Of a stretch of 51,458 bases of DNA, positions 16,029 through 25,100 are shown one piece after another (position 1 is the first letter of the stretch; each line of letters begins with the position of its first letter). The stretch is taken from the NCBI GenBank assembly GCA_017398805.1, contig JAFQEZ010000004.1, positions 1-51,458 on the forward strand. The letters run 5' to 3'. This DNA comes from Bacteroidaceae bacterium (GTDB lineage: Bacteria; Bacteroidota; Bacteroidia; Bacteroidales; Bacteroidaceae). Made by a program: the position numbers and the translations under genes. The notes below the pieces were generated by a model. The model did not search any database. It was not told where the DNA came from and saw only the letters and a program-made list of their open reading frames with translations.

Positions 16029-16554
16029 CGAAACTGCCGATATGAATCTTTTCCCACTGCATTTTATCCTCATCGAAAGGCTTTGTCTCGCGAGCCTTAT
16101 GCCCTATTCCAACGATTGAGAGAACGGCATAATTCTCGGGTATAGCCAGTATCGACTTCACATTCTCATCGGCAGGGACGCCAGAAGCATCGCTGCGGCG
16201 GCGTATCTGCACCCAGCAGCTGCCAAGACCAAGTTCCTCGGCCGCAAGCTGTATCATTATGGTTGCAATCGAGCAGTCCTCGATCCATACATCGGTCTTT
16301 GTAGTATCGGCAATAACGGCTACAGCCATGGCTGCTCCTGCAAGCAGGCCTGCACCATGCTCCTTGCTCACCGAGAGTGCCGCAAGAACCTCCTTGTCTT
16401 CAACAAGAATGAACTCCCAAGGATTTATACGATGACCTGAAGGTGACATCAGTGCCGCTTTCATGAGCGTGCATACATCCTCCTGCGAAACAGAATCTTC
16501 GGTAAAGACACGGGTGCTGCGTCTATTTTTCAATAGTTCCAGAAAATTCTCCAT
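16018..16554 (-). CDS. Nitroreductase-family FMN oxidoreductase
   Basis: 178 residues. The FMN-binding start LLKNRRSTRVFTEDSV (residues 6-21) and the middle SPSGHRINPWEFILVED (about 37-53) mark the nitroreductase fold, with EELGLGSCWVQIRRR (about 106-120) as the second FMN-contact segment and SIVGIGHKA near the C terminus. These are usually homodimeric FMN enzymes reducing nitro compounds, quinones or enones with NAD(P)H; the substrate cannot be told. It is the first gene of the operon running through DUF2520 and the KdsC-like phosphatase, with a promoter at 16578-16609. Confidence 0.9.
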   Translation of the reverse strand: MENFLELLKNRRSTRVFTEDSVSQEDVCTLMKAALMSPSGHRINPWEFILVEDKEVLAALSVSKEHGAGLLAGAAMAVAVIADTTKTDVWIEDCSIATIMIQLAAEELGLGSCWVQIRRRSDASGVPADENVKSILAIPENYAVLSIVGIGHKARETKPFDEDKMQWEKIHIGSFGGK

Positions 16555-16577
16555 TATAATACATCTTATTATACAAC

Positions 16578-16609
16578 GCGAAGATATAACAATAAAGCGA
16601 TATTACAAT
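16578..16609 (-). promoter_or_regulatory. Probable promoter of the nitroreductase operon
   Basis: Minus-strand ATTG (16606-16609), 19-nt spacer, TATCTTCGC (16578-16586): one mismatch to the -7 pattern and one to the -33 box. It is divergent from the malic enzyme gene. Confidence 0.5.
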
Positions 16610-16662
16610 CACACATCGGGAACTTTTAGGGAAAGAACTTGTTATAAAAATAAAAAACAGTC

Positions 16663-18006
16663 ATGGATGAGGAGTTGGAGAAGAGGGCGTTGAAGTACCA
16701 TGCCGAAGAGAGAGCCGGAAAGACCGAAGTCGTTCCGACCAAGCCGGTCGGGAGTCAAGAGGAACTTTCACTGGCATATACACCGGGAGTTGCCGCACCT
16801 GTCGGAGAGATTTTCAAAGACAGGTGGAAAGCATACCGTTACACGAACAAAGGGAATCTTGTCGCTGTAATATCGAACGGAAGCGCGGTTCTGGGCAAAG
16901 GGAACGTAGGCGCACTTGCATCGAAACCGGTAATGGAGGGAAAGGCCATGCTGTTCAAGGTGTTTGCCGACATTGATGCATTCGACATTGAGATAAGCGA
17001 CGAAAATCCCGACAATATCATAGCGACAATCGCTTCGCTTGCCCCCACTTTCGGAGGCATAAATCTTGAGGACATAAAAGCACCCGAATGTTTCTACATT
17101 GAAAAGAGACTGCAAGGGTTACTTGATATTCCCGTGATGCATGACGACCAGCACGGGACATCGGTTGTGGTGGCAGCCGCCCTTACGAACGCATGTGAAA
17201 TTGCCGGCAAACGGCTTGACGAAGCGAAAATTGTCATATGCGGTGCAGGAGCTGCAGGCATCTCAATAACAAGGATGTTGTTGCAGATAGGAGCTGTGAA
17301 AGAGAACATTATTATGGTCGACAGTAAGGGAGTGATAAACACCATGCGCCATGACATTGACGCATCAAAGGCCGAATTCGCTACAACACAGGAGTTAGCC
17401 ACCCTTTCACAAGCAATGACTAATGCAGATATCTTCATCGGAGTATCAAAAGGGAATCTGTTGAAAGAGCATGATATTGAGGTTATGAACAACAACCCGA
17501 TAATCTTCGCCCTTGCGAACCCTACACCGGAGATTGATTACGCAACCGCACGCAACATACGCCCCGATGCAATAATCGCAACGGGACGCACCGACATGCC
17601 CAACCAGATAAACAACTCGCTGGCATTCCCTTATCTTTTCCGGGGAGCGTTGGACACATTCTCGACCAAAATCAATAATGAGATGCTCATTGCAGCGATA
17701 CACTCTCTGGCAGGAATCGCAAAGCAGTCGACTTTGGCTAACAGAGAAGAACAGGAGATATTCGGGCCGGAATACCTGCTTCCAAAGATGAGCGATCCGA
17801 GACTGCTCACGGAGGTGTCATCGGCAGTAGCAAAAGCAGCCATTGACAGCGGAGTGGCACGTCGCGGCATTGCATCGTTCAAGGAGTACCGCGACACACT
17901 CATTGCAAGAGTAGACAACAGGGACTGTTTCACAGGAATGACAGCACGTCACAGAGTCGAGGTCAAGAGACACCGCAGCAATGACGAATGCTTCCACAGA
18001 AAGTAA
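16663..18006 (+). CDS. Malic enzyme (short form, no phosphotransacetylase-like domain)
   Basis: 447 residues. It converts malate to pyruvate and CO2 with reduction of NAD(P). The family signature LAYTPGVAAPV (with the catalytic tyrosine) lies at about residues 37-47, NGSAVLGKGNVGALASKPVMEGKA (in part) at 69-92 with the conserved lysine, the metal ligands in FDIEISDENPD and MHDDQHGTS around 110-170, and the dinucleotide loop GAGAAG at about 196-201. Many Bacteroidales malic enzymes carry an extra C-terminal phosphotransacetylase-like domain of more than 300 residues; this one stops soon after the catalytic core, with a basic tail. No remnant of that domain follows, since the next gene starts 8 nt later. 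Confidence 0.93.
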   Translation: MDEELEKRALKYHAEERAGKTEVVPTKPVGSQEELSLAYTPGVAAPVGEIFKDRWKAYRYTNKGNLVAVISNGSAVLGKGNVGALASKPVMEGKAMLFKVFADIDAFDIEISDENPDNIIATIASLAPTFGGINLEDIKAPECFYIEKRLQGLLDIPVMHDDQHGTSVVVAAALTNACEIAGKRLDEAKIVICGAGAAGISITRMLLQIGAVKENIIMVDSKGVINTMRHDIDASKAEFATTQELATLSQAMTNADIFIGVSKGNLLKEHDIEVMNNNPIIFALANPTPEIDYATARNIRPDAIIATGRTDMPNQINNSLAFPYLFRGALDTFSTKINNEMLIAAIHSLAGIAKQSTLANREEQEIFGPEYLLPKMSDPRLLTEVSSAVAKAAIDSGVARRGIASFKEYRDTLIARVDNRDCFTGMTARHRVEVKRHRSNDECFHRK

Positions 18007-18013
18007 CATCAAC

Positions 18014-18298
18014 ATGGCAAAAGTATTTGAATATATCGAGGTGTTTTCAAGAAGATACCGTCAGGAACTTACACCTCTCGAGGAGTTGATGTTGCTGGGT
18101 ATTGATCCATGCGAGTACTATTTCGACCTGTTCAGAAAACACTCGCATGAAGAGGAGTTCCCACAAGGAGATGAATGCAAAGTATTCGATGATGAACCCG
18201 AACATTACGATGAATATGACTGGATGCTACTCGAGATGTGCCCTGAGCTGAAGGCATTGACCAAGCTGAACGGCAACAAAAAGATATATGAGGCATAG
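18014..18298 (+). CDS. Small acidic protein of unknown function
   Basis: 94 residues from MAKVFEYIEV. This start was preferred to an upstream in-frame ATG at 17981, which would overlap the malic enzyme gene. The protein is cytosolic in appearance, without signal peptide, rich in Glu and Asp (HYDEYDWMLLEMCPE), and helical in the first half (RRYRQELTPLEELMLLGIDPCEYY). I do not recognise a family. It is tightly coupled to the malic enzyme gene (7 nt between them). It is too ordered in composition to dismiss as chance, and codon use matches its neighbours. Confidence 0.7.
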   Translation: MAKVFEYIEVFSRRYRQELTPLEELMLLGIDPCEYYFDLFRKHSHEEEFPQGDECKVFDDEPEHYDEYDWMLLEMCPELKALTKLNGNKKIYEA

Positions 18299-18405
18299 CA
18301 CTCACAGCGCCGTCCGGAGAGTGTCTACAGTGCACAAGCGCGTGATATTTTATCGTTTGAGGCAAAAAAAGGGCAAAAAAAGCATGTACAACCCTTTTGA
18401 TTTAC

Positions 18406-18414
18406 TAACTTTGT
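18406..18414 (+). promoter_or_regulatory. -7 box of the DUF4494-yggS operon
   Basis: TAACTTTGT matches TAnnTTTGY and would give a leader of about 50 nt to the start at 18470. No TTTG lies at the proper upstream distance, so the -33 part is weak. A short hairpin GCGGA-AAG-TCCGC lies directly downstream in the leader. Confidence 0.5.
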
Positions 18415-18469
18415 ACACGCGGAAAGTCCGCATTTCCATTAAAAACAAACAGAAACAAAAAGAAAGGAT

Positions 18470-18907
18470 ATGGTACAGAGTTGGTTCGAGTGCAAAGTCA
18501 CATACGAGCGTGCAGGAGAGAAAGGATTGAACACCAAAGTAAACGAGGTATATCTGGTACAGGGATTTACATTCACTGAAATAGAGAAGCGTCTTACACA
18601 GGAACTCCAGCCGATGGTTACAGGAGAGTTCAACATCAACAAGATGGAGCGTACAAAGTACAACGAGCTCGTTGACAGCACAAGCGAGACCGCAGACAAG
18701 TGGTTCAAGTGCAAGATTACCATGGTAACCATTGACGAGGTATCGGCAAAGGAGAAGAAGTCTTCGGTTGTAATCCTGGTAAAGGCCGAGGATGTGACCA
18801 ATGCCGTGAAGAACCTCAACAAACATATGGAGGATTCAATCATGGACTACAACCTTGCATCGGTAAACGAGAGCCCTATCGTGGACATCTTCCACTATGA
18901 AGGATAA
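18470..18907 (+). CDS. DUF4494 domain protein
   Basis: 145 residues matching the Bacteroidetes DUF4494 family by its landmarks: WFECKVTYER at the start, NEVYLVQGFTFTEIEKR (in part) at about 24-40, a second WFKCKITMVT half repeat at about 77-86, and SPIVDIFHYEG at the end. The two WF(E/K)CK segments suggest an internal duplication. The family has no known function and is cytosolic. The gene overlaps the start of the YggS-like gene by 11 nt, so the two are translationally coupled, as in other Bacteroidales. Confidence 0.9.
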   Translation: MVQSWFECKVTYERAGEKGLNTKVNEVYLVQGFTFTEIEKRLTQELQPMVTGEFNINKMERTKYNELVDSTSETADKWFKCKITMVTIDEVSAKEKKSSVVILVKAEDVTNAVKNLNKHMEDSIMDYNLASVNESPIVDIFHYEG

Positions 18908-19568
18908 GGAACTTATAAAAAGAAGCATTGAAGAGATACGCGCTACCCTCCCCGTGGGGGTAACGCTTATTGCTGTATCCAAATACCACCCTGCCGAAGC
19001 TATCGAGGCTGCATATGAAGCCGGGCAAAGGGATTTTGGAGAGAGCAAGGCGCAGGACCTGAAGGCCAAGCACGAACTGCTTGCCAAAGATATAAGATGG
19101 CACTTCATAGGTCACCTGCAGAGCAACAAGATAAAATATATCGCACCGTTCATCCACCTCATCCACAGCATCGACAGTTTCCGTCTGCTTGAGGAGGTGA
19201 ACAGGCATGGGGCAAAGAACGGACGCAGGATTCCCTGCCTGCTACAGATACATATAGCACAAGAGGAGAGCAAGTTCGGGTTCACACCCGACGAATGCCT
19301 CGAGATGCTTGCCGGTGAACAGTGGCGCACACTTGAAAATGTAGAGATACGCGGTCTCATGTGCATGGCAAGCAACACCGATGACCGGGAGCAGATTGCA
19401 ACAGAATTCTCGGCAGTACAGGAACTATTCAAGAAGATAAAGGCACGTCATTTCTCCGATGACAAAAAATTCTCGATAATTTCGGCAGGAATGAGCGATG
19501 ACTACCCCATCGCAATCAATCATGGCAGCACACACATACGCGTAGGGTCAAGCATATTTGCCGAATAA
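18897..19568 (+). CDS. YggS-family pyridoxal-phosphate homeostasis protein
   Basis: 223 residues, normal for the YggS/PLPBP (PROSC) family, which binds pyridoxal 5'-phosphate and affects vitamin B6 and amino-acid homeostasis without known enzymatic activity. The PLP lysine is in LIAVSKYHP (about residues 24-32), followed by FGESKAQDLKAK, WHFIGHLQSNKIKY (about 65-78), SIDSFRLLEEVNR, the RGLMCMAS motif and SAGMSDDYPIAI with GSTHIRVGSSIF at the C terminus. All are family hallmarks. It overlaps DUF4494 upstream and converges with the lipoprotein gene 15 nt downstream. Confidence 0.95.
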   Translation: MKDKELIKRSIEEIRATLPVGVTLIAVSKYHPAEAIEAAYEAGQRDFGESKAQDLKAKHELLAKDIRWHFIGHLQSNKIKYIAPFIHLIHSIDSFRLLEEVNRHGAKNGRRIPCLLQIHIAQEESKFGFTPDECLEMLAGEQWRTLENVEIRGLMCMASNTDDREQIATEFSAVQELFKKIKARHFSDDKKFSIISAGMSDDYPIAINHGSTHIRVGSSIFAE

Positions 19569-19583
19569 CAAGCAATTACCATA

Positions 19584-20600
19584 CTACTTCTCTTTTGAAA
19601 CCTCCTCCAAAAGTTCGTACACCTTAGGATTAAGTTCTTTCAGTGCGGCATTATACTTCGGTGAAGCATAATCATTGAAAGATTTATAATCACCGTCCAC
19701 CAAATCCTTTATTATATCATCTGCATAATAGTTATCGCCTGTGGAACAATATTTCAATGCCATACTTACACTATGAGGGATTGAATCTTTTTTCTCGCTC
19801 ACATTGGAGCCGTCTACCCTGACATCTACTATTTCAATAATAAAATCATAATCTCTTCGGACTTCGGCATCGGTACTGTTTTTCAAGAGACCCATATGAG
19901 AATAATCGGCCCAGTACAACACTTTAGGGGAATCAATAGGGCTTGAAGCCAGACATCTTTCTCCGCTAAAATCACTAATAGTTTTGTCATTGCTTATTTT
20001 TGATTTTATGTCGTATCTGAAAACCAGTTGTTCTATTTTTCCTTTCAATGGAGTCACCTTGAACCCCACATTTACACTACTGACTTCATTTGAATAGTAA
20101 AAATATTCTTTCCGGAGTTTCTCGAATTCAACCTTGACATAAGATTCAGGGTTACACTGCTCATCATATTCCCGCCAATAATTTATGATTGAATCTACTT
20201 GCTGAGAATAATCTATGGGATAGAGTAAATCATATTCATTTTTTAGAGTCTTTGACAAATTACCCATAAAAACAGGATCAGTACTTTCATCACGATATTT
20301 CAACAAATCTCCATACGTAATATCACCCCATTTTGCTTCGTTCATATCAGAATAGAGAACCCATGCACGCAATTTCTGTGCTTCCTCATAGAAATCAGAG
20401 AAGCATGTATCATTATTAATATTCGCCCTCAATTCATCAACCGACAGTGTTTCAACAATTGGCCTATCAAGCCCATTAAGCCTATAATTCCGCTTAGGTT
20501 CTATGGAAGCGGAAGTACTTCCTTGATCAGGTTTTGAGCCACATCCCGAACAAGAGCATAACAAAAGAAGCAACAGTATGAATTCACCAAAAGATTTCAT
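19584..20600 (-). CDS. Lipoprotein of unknown function
   Basis: 338 residues. The N terminus is a lipoprotein signal (FILLLLLLCSCSGCGS) with several candidate lipobox cysteines in CSCSGC. The mature chain is polar and tyrosine-rich, with no repeat or motif that I can assign; the last 60 residues (YYADDIIKDLVDGDYKSFND) look helical. Base composition is distinctly AT-rich against the neighbouring pyridoxal and signalling genes, in common with 267-800 and 10049-11831, which suggests that it was acquired. It stands alone between a convergent gene and the signalling operon. No clear promoter box was found upstream. Confidence 0.8.
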   Translation of the reverse strand: MKSFGEFILLLLLLCSCSGCGSKPDQGSTSASIEPKRNYRLNGLDRPIVETLSVDELRANINNDTCFSDFYEEAQKLRAWVLYSDMNEAKWGDITYGDLLKYRDESTDPVFMGNLSKTLKNEYDLLYPIDYSQQVDSIINYWREYDEQCNPESYVKVEFEKLRKEYFYYSNEVSSVNVGFKVTPLKGKIEQLVFRYDIKSKISNDKTISDFSGERCLASSPIDSPKVLYWADYSHMGLLKNSTDAEVRRDYDFIIEIVDVRVDGSNVSEKKDSIPHSVSMALKYCSTGDNYYADDIIKDLVDGDYKSFNDYASPKYNAALKELNPKVYELLEEVSKEK

Positions 20601-20707
20601 TTAATTATTATTTAGCGACGTAATACAATATAAAACTATTCATTTCTCTTTAGCGATATTTTAGTGACGTTTAAAAAACAAGAAACCTCATGTCAACTAA
20701 CTAAACA

Positions 20708-21430
20708 TCATTTAACAACCTTTAGCACAAGTATATACACGAACGGAAGTGCATACATTGTCATTTCTGTTATGCGAAGGTGAACTTCGTCAAGACATAG
20801 CGCCTGGTCCAGTCCCGTATACTGCAGGCATGGGATAATGCCCGATGCCGGTATCATGGCAATGAATGCCGGAACATAAAGTGCAAAACAGTCTCCTGAG
20901 AAACCTACAACATCGGACAATGTCCTGTAGCTGCCATAAATGAATCCATACACCAATGATAGTGTAAGCACTCCAAGGAAAAGAGCCAACAGCCACCCTT
21001 GAGCCAACGGGGAATTTTCAAACGAACCGGTCACACTCGCCAATGTATTCCACGGTGAGACTGTGAGCATGAATAGCAGCAGGCAATAAAGAAATAACGC
21101 AATAAGGGCGAATAGCAATGAATTGCGTTCATAGATGCTTATCTTGCGTTTGACGATGAGTCTTCTGCCGAGTTGCAGGATTCCAGAACCGGACAAAAGA
21201 CCTCCGACAAAGACAAGAAGCGCCATAGTGCCCCAGGGAGCAGCGTTCAAGGACTCCTTCATCGACAGTAGTGTCCAACGCAATCCCGGACCATTGATAG
21301 GTGATGAAACTACCGCAGCACTACCCGAGAGCGACAGGTAGAGTTCTGTCACCCATGATACAAGCCATACCGCCACAAGCAAGAATGTGTATAGCAGCAC
21401 CGGCGCATATAGCAGTTTGCGGTTATTCAT
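20708..21430 (-). CDS. Multi-pass membrane protein, AbgT-like
   Basis: 240 residues from MNNRKLLYAP. The start at 21430 overlaps the response regulator stop by 8 nt (ATGAATAA), so the two are coupled; a longer frame from 21451 is less likely. About seven hydrophobic segments are visible. The stretch INGPGLRWTLLSM ... APWGTMALLVFVGGLLSGSG resembles the early part of AbgT-family (p-aminobenzoyl-glutamate-type) transporters, but the protein is only about half the length of those. A membrane partner or output of the sensor system is suggested by the operon. The transport substrate, if any, is unknown. Confidence 0.75.
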   Translation of the reverse strand: MNNRKLLYAPVLLYTFLLVAVWLVSWVTELYLSLSGSAAVVSSPINGPGLRWTLLSMKESLNAAPWGTMALLVFVGGLLSGSGILQLGRRLIVKRKISIYERNSLLFALIALFLYCLLLFMLTVSPWNTLASVTGSFENSPLAQGWLLALFLGVLTLSLVYGFIYGSYRTLSDVVGFSGDCFALYVPAFIAMIPASGIIPCLQYTGLDQALCLDEVHLRITEMTMYALPFVYILVLKVVK

Positions 21431-22151
21431 CGGCTTCAAGATTGTCTGCATCTATGATTCTGAGTTCAATGGCACGGACAACAAGACGGGTAACATTTAC
21501 TCCGCGCTGTTCGGTTTCCGGGAAAAGACGTGCTACAAGGTCGGCCTGACGTTTCTCGAGTGACTTGACACCGAACGGCATTGTCTTCAACGACGAAATC
21601 ATCTCCTTTGTATATCCTAATGCCAGATGACGTAAAAAACACTCGTCATAACGGTCAATCTCATACTCGATGAGTGACTTCTGACGTGCCACATCACGCA
21701 TTACACCCTCGCGGAAACGTTCCACTATCTTTTCAAGGATAGGCTGGTTGAAGACATTCCTCTTGCCTGCCATTACATTGTATATCTCATACTTGGTAAG
21801 AAGTTCGCCTGTCTTGAGGGTAATGCCGTCTGCACCTGCCGCAAGCACGTCGACCCAAAGTTTCTCATTCAGAAGTTCACCGGTGAATATAAGCACCTTC
21901 ATCTGAGGATAGGCTTTCTTGACCTTGGCACATATCTCAACCCCTACTGTTGTAGACCCGCCAAGACCAAGGTCAAGCAGCAACAGGTCCGGAACCTGTT
22001 TTTCAAGCAGTGCATCGAGTTCGTTCTCATTTGCAGCGACACCTATTATGGTTGCCTCGGGAATATCGGTACGGAAGATCTCCTCAGTACCTTTCAGTTC
22101 AAGCCTTGCATCCTCAACAATAATTACATTAAAAGCATTATTCATAATCAA
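21423..22151 (-). CDS. Response regulator with C-terminal HTH-like region
   Basis: 242 residues. The receiver domain occupies about residues 6-125: acidic pair ED at 13-14, phospho-acceptor aspartate in LLLLDLGLGG (Asp60), Thr90 in LIFTGE, and Lys113 in TLKTG. After a linker, residues about 165-225 (DECFLRHLALGYTKEMISS, then KSLEKRQADLVARLFPE) look like a diverged LuxR-type helix-turn-helix. It is encoded 11 nt after the sensor kinase and is its obvious partner. The target genes are unknown, but the coupled membrane gene downstream is in the same transcript. Confidence 0.88.
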   Translation of the reverse strand: MIMNNAFNVIIVEDARLELKGTEEIFRTDIPEATIIGVAANENELDALLEKQVPDLLLLDLGLGGSTTVGVEICAKVKKAYPQMKVLIFTGELLNEKLWVDVLAAGADGITLKTGELLTKYEIYNVMAGKRNVFNQPILEKIVERFREGVMRDVARQKSLIEYEIDRYDECFLRHLALGYTKEMISSLKTMPFGVKSLEKRQADLVARLFPETEQRGVNVTRLVVRAIELRIIDADNLEADE

Positions 22152-22162
22152 ACTGTTTTATT

Positions 22163-25100
22163 TCATTTTGGAAGTGTAAACATAATCACTGTACCACCGA
22201 CATCTGTACGCGCCTCGATACGGCTGCCCCGGCGTCCTGTACGGTCCTCGTGCAGCCTTATAACCTCTTTCGCCACAAGATACTCCATATTGCATATTCC
22301 GCCATCGGCTGATAGGTTACGACGTGTGGGAACAAAGAGGTCGGCAGCCTCTTCGCTTGAGAGTTCCCTGCGGCTATCGGCAAATTCAACCTTTACATAT
22401 TCATTGGAATCAACCGCGCGCAGATGCAGATTTCCTGACTTTTCAACCTTCATTGCCGCATCGGCAAGCAGTTCAAAAAGGTAAGAGACCATATCACGGT
22501 CAACATTAACCGAAAGCGACGAAGGATCATATTGCAGCACAACATCAAAGGAGAGTTTCTTGCTGCGACGGCTTACATAACGCGAAAGTTCCTCGAAGAA
22601 GGATTCCACCGGCACTGTTGAAACAGCAAAGGAGTTGTCATCAAGTTCTCTTTTCGCACAATTGCTGAGTATACCGAATATCGTAGTGTAATATTTCATA
22701 TACTCATGCATGGAAGCGATATTCTCCTTACGGGTATCGGCTGATGCAAGTGCCTGCCTTGCAAGTTCTCTTATACGGCTCGGATAGTATATTGTCTCAT
22801 GCTTTATTACAGAAAGACAGTTGTCGAGCACCATATTCTGTACATGCAGACGGTTCTCCTCGAACTTCATGCGTTCTGCAGCATCTTCCACCTCTTCGAG
22901 AGCCGAGTAACTGTTTGCCACACGCACTACGGTGTGATAGATGACAGATGCCACATAATCGGATATCAGTTCAAGATTCGTCACCTCGTCATTGGCAAGC
23001 GGACGCATGCAATCAACCTCCATTGCACCTACCATAAGAGGACCGTCAGCCGATGCCACACTCAACGGAACCACACGGACGAGCCCGTCGGGAGATACAT
23101 ATGGTTCGCCGCTGTTCACCACACCTGCAAGCAATACATTGCTGCGGTAAAGCATTGAACCGTCACCCGATGTGACGACAACATCCTTGTCGTTTTCCCC
23201 TTTACACAGCATTATCGAAACAGAGTTCATGCGGAAGCCCTCGCCTATCCTTGCAAATAAGGTATCGGCAAAACGCTTCAGCAACTCGGCAGCCCGAAGA
23301 CGCTCCTTGACAGAAGTCGCATTGAGCAAGGCGTTGTTGACATCAAGCGCCATACGCTCATTCTTCTTACCAATGATGCTATGGTTCAGATATGACACCA
23401 CAATATAAAGCAACGTCATAACCAGCAAAAGTACAATGACTGCCAACGCTACCGAACGGTATTTTATATTGGCCCTCATCTCGTCGTAACGTTTCTCAAT
23501 ATCCTTATCCTCATATGTATATCGGTAGAGCGTTGAATATACATGGTTGTTGTAACGGTAGGCCTTCCACTCGTGCAGTGCCAGAAAAGCCACAGCAATC
23601 TCGTTTCGTATATCAAGGATATTGTAGTACGTCTGCTCATAAAGTTCTTCAGGGAATACCCCTTCACGCCACCATTTCAGTTCATTTGGAGCACCCGAAG
23701 CCAATGACAATGTATCGTTTCCACCACTCTTTTCCCTAAAATAGCGATTCATGCACTCAAGAGCCTTCTTGCCATAGAGAAGCGACTGTTCATAATTCCC
23801 GTCCACATTGCTGTAATATATTGAATCGGCATACCGTCCGACTTTATCCAAACAATCATTATCTACCGATGCTTCAGCAGAGAACGGCAACAATGTCATT
23901 ACAAGCAGCACAAGACGCATAACTCCTTTTGGCAGGCGGAATGAGAAACGGCTGCCCTTGCCTTTGCTGCTTTCAATGTTCATTGAGCATACCGAGAACA
24001 TCGCATCTGTTTTCCTGTACTTGTCGATAATTCCCTTGCAGTTCATAAGACCGAAGCCACCGCCCTTGCTCTTTACAGGCAACAGCTCGTTGTCGCTGCC
24101 TATGCTTGATGCATCGTAAACCTTTTCGCCCAATATGCGGTCGATATCACTCTGCGACATTCCAACGCCTGTATCTGTAACAGACAATTCCACATAAGCG
24201 TCAGTTTCAACACCCGACAAGGTTATAATTCCACCTTGCGGCGTGAACTTTGATGCATTGTCGACAAGCGTGTTCAACATGAAAAGCGTGAGTGCCTTAT
24301 CGGCCTTTACCACGGCATTGCTATCATCTACGACAAGCTTTACGCCTTTGCGTTCGAGCAACATACGGCTCTTTTCAATAATAGAGAAGATGTCGGATAT
24401 CTTGAAATTCTCAACCTGGAGATTGAGTTCTCCCTGACGCATCTTTATCCATCTCTCAAGAATGACATTAAGGTCATCGAGCTTGCCGGTCAACTCATCG
24501 ATATACTTTAGTTTACGTTCCTCATCTGCCGCATCCATAGGTTCAGAGAGTGCAACGAGCTCCCGTATTATACGGTCCATAAACGGACGCATACCAATCA
24601 CTACGGATACCGAAACGCGCTTGAGCAGATTCTCCCGTTTATGCTCGCCAAGGTATATCGAATAGGCTTCAAGTTCCTCCCTTGCCCTCTCTCTTTCGTC
24701 GCTGATGTGCGAAAGCCTCATACCCTCCTCGATTGCAACGGCAACATAAGGGACAAGCGTGGAAAGCACAGAAAGTTTTTCTTTCAATAATGGACGTTCA
24801 GTCACCACATAAAGCGTATCTTCGCCGCCGTTGACATAATGGAGCACAAACTCATAGAGACAATCTTTTTCACCAGTATCGGGTGAAGTGAGAAGCGAGA
24901 ATGATGTTTTCCCGGCAAAATCACCGAGATTGTTATTGAGAAAGGCGGAGATATGCCCACAAAGTTCCTCCTTGCTCTCCACATCACGCGGAAGTGATGA
25001 AAGAAGATTCTTGCATGTCTCCTGCAGAAGGCGGAGGTTGGAAGAGTAGTTACGGTTATGTCTTATGCGTCTCCTGCGCCACACAAATGCAGCAACAATT

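Noticed and set aside
16663-18006. Malic enzyme truncated by a recent mutation
   Set aside because: No remnant of a phosphotransacetylase-like domain follows, the next gene starts at once, and the length is normal for short-form malic enzymes.
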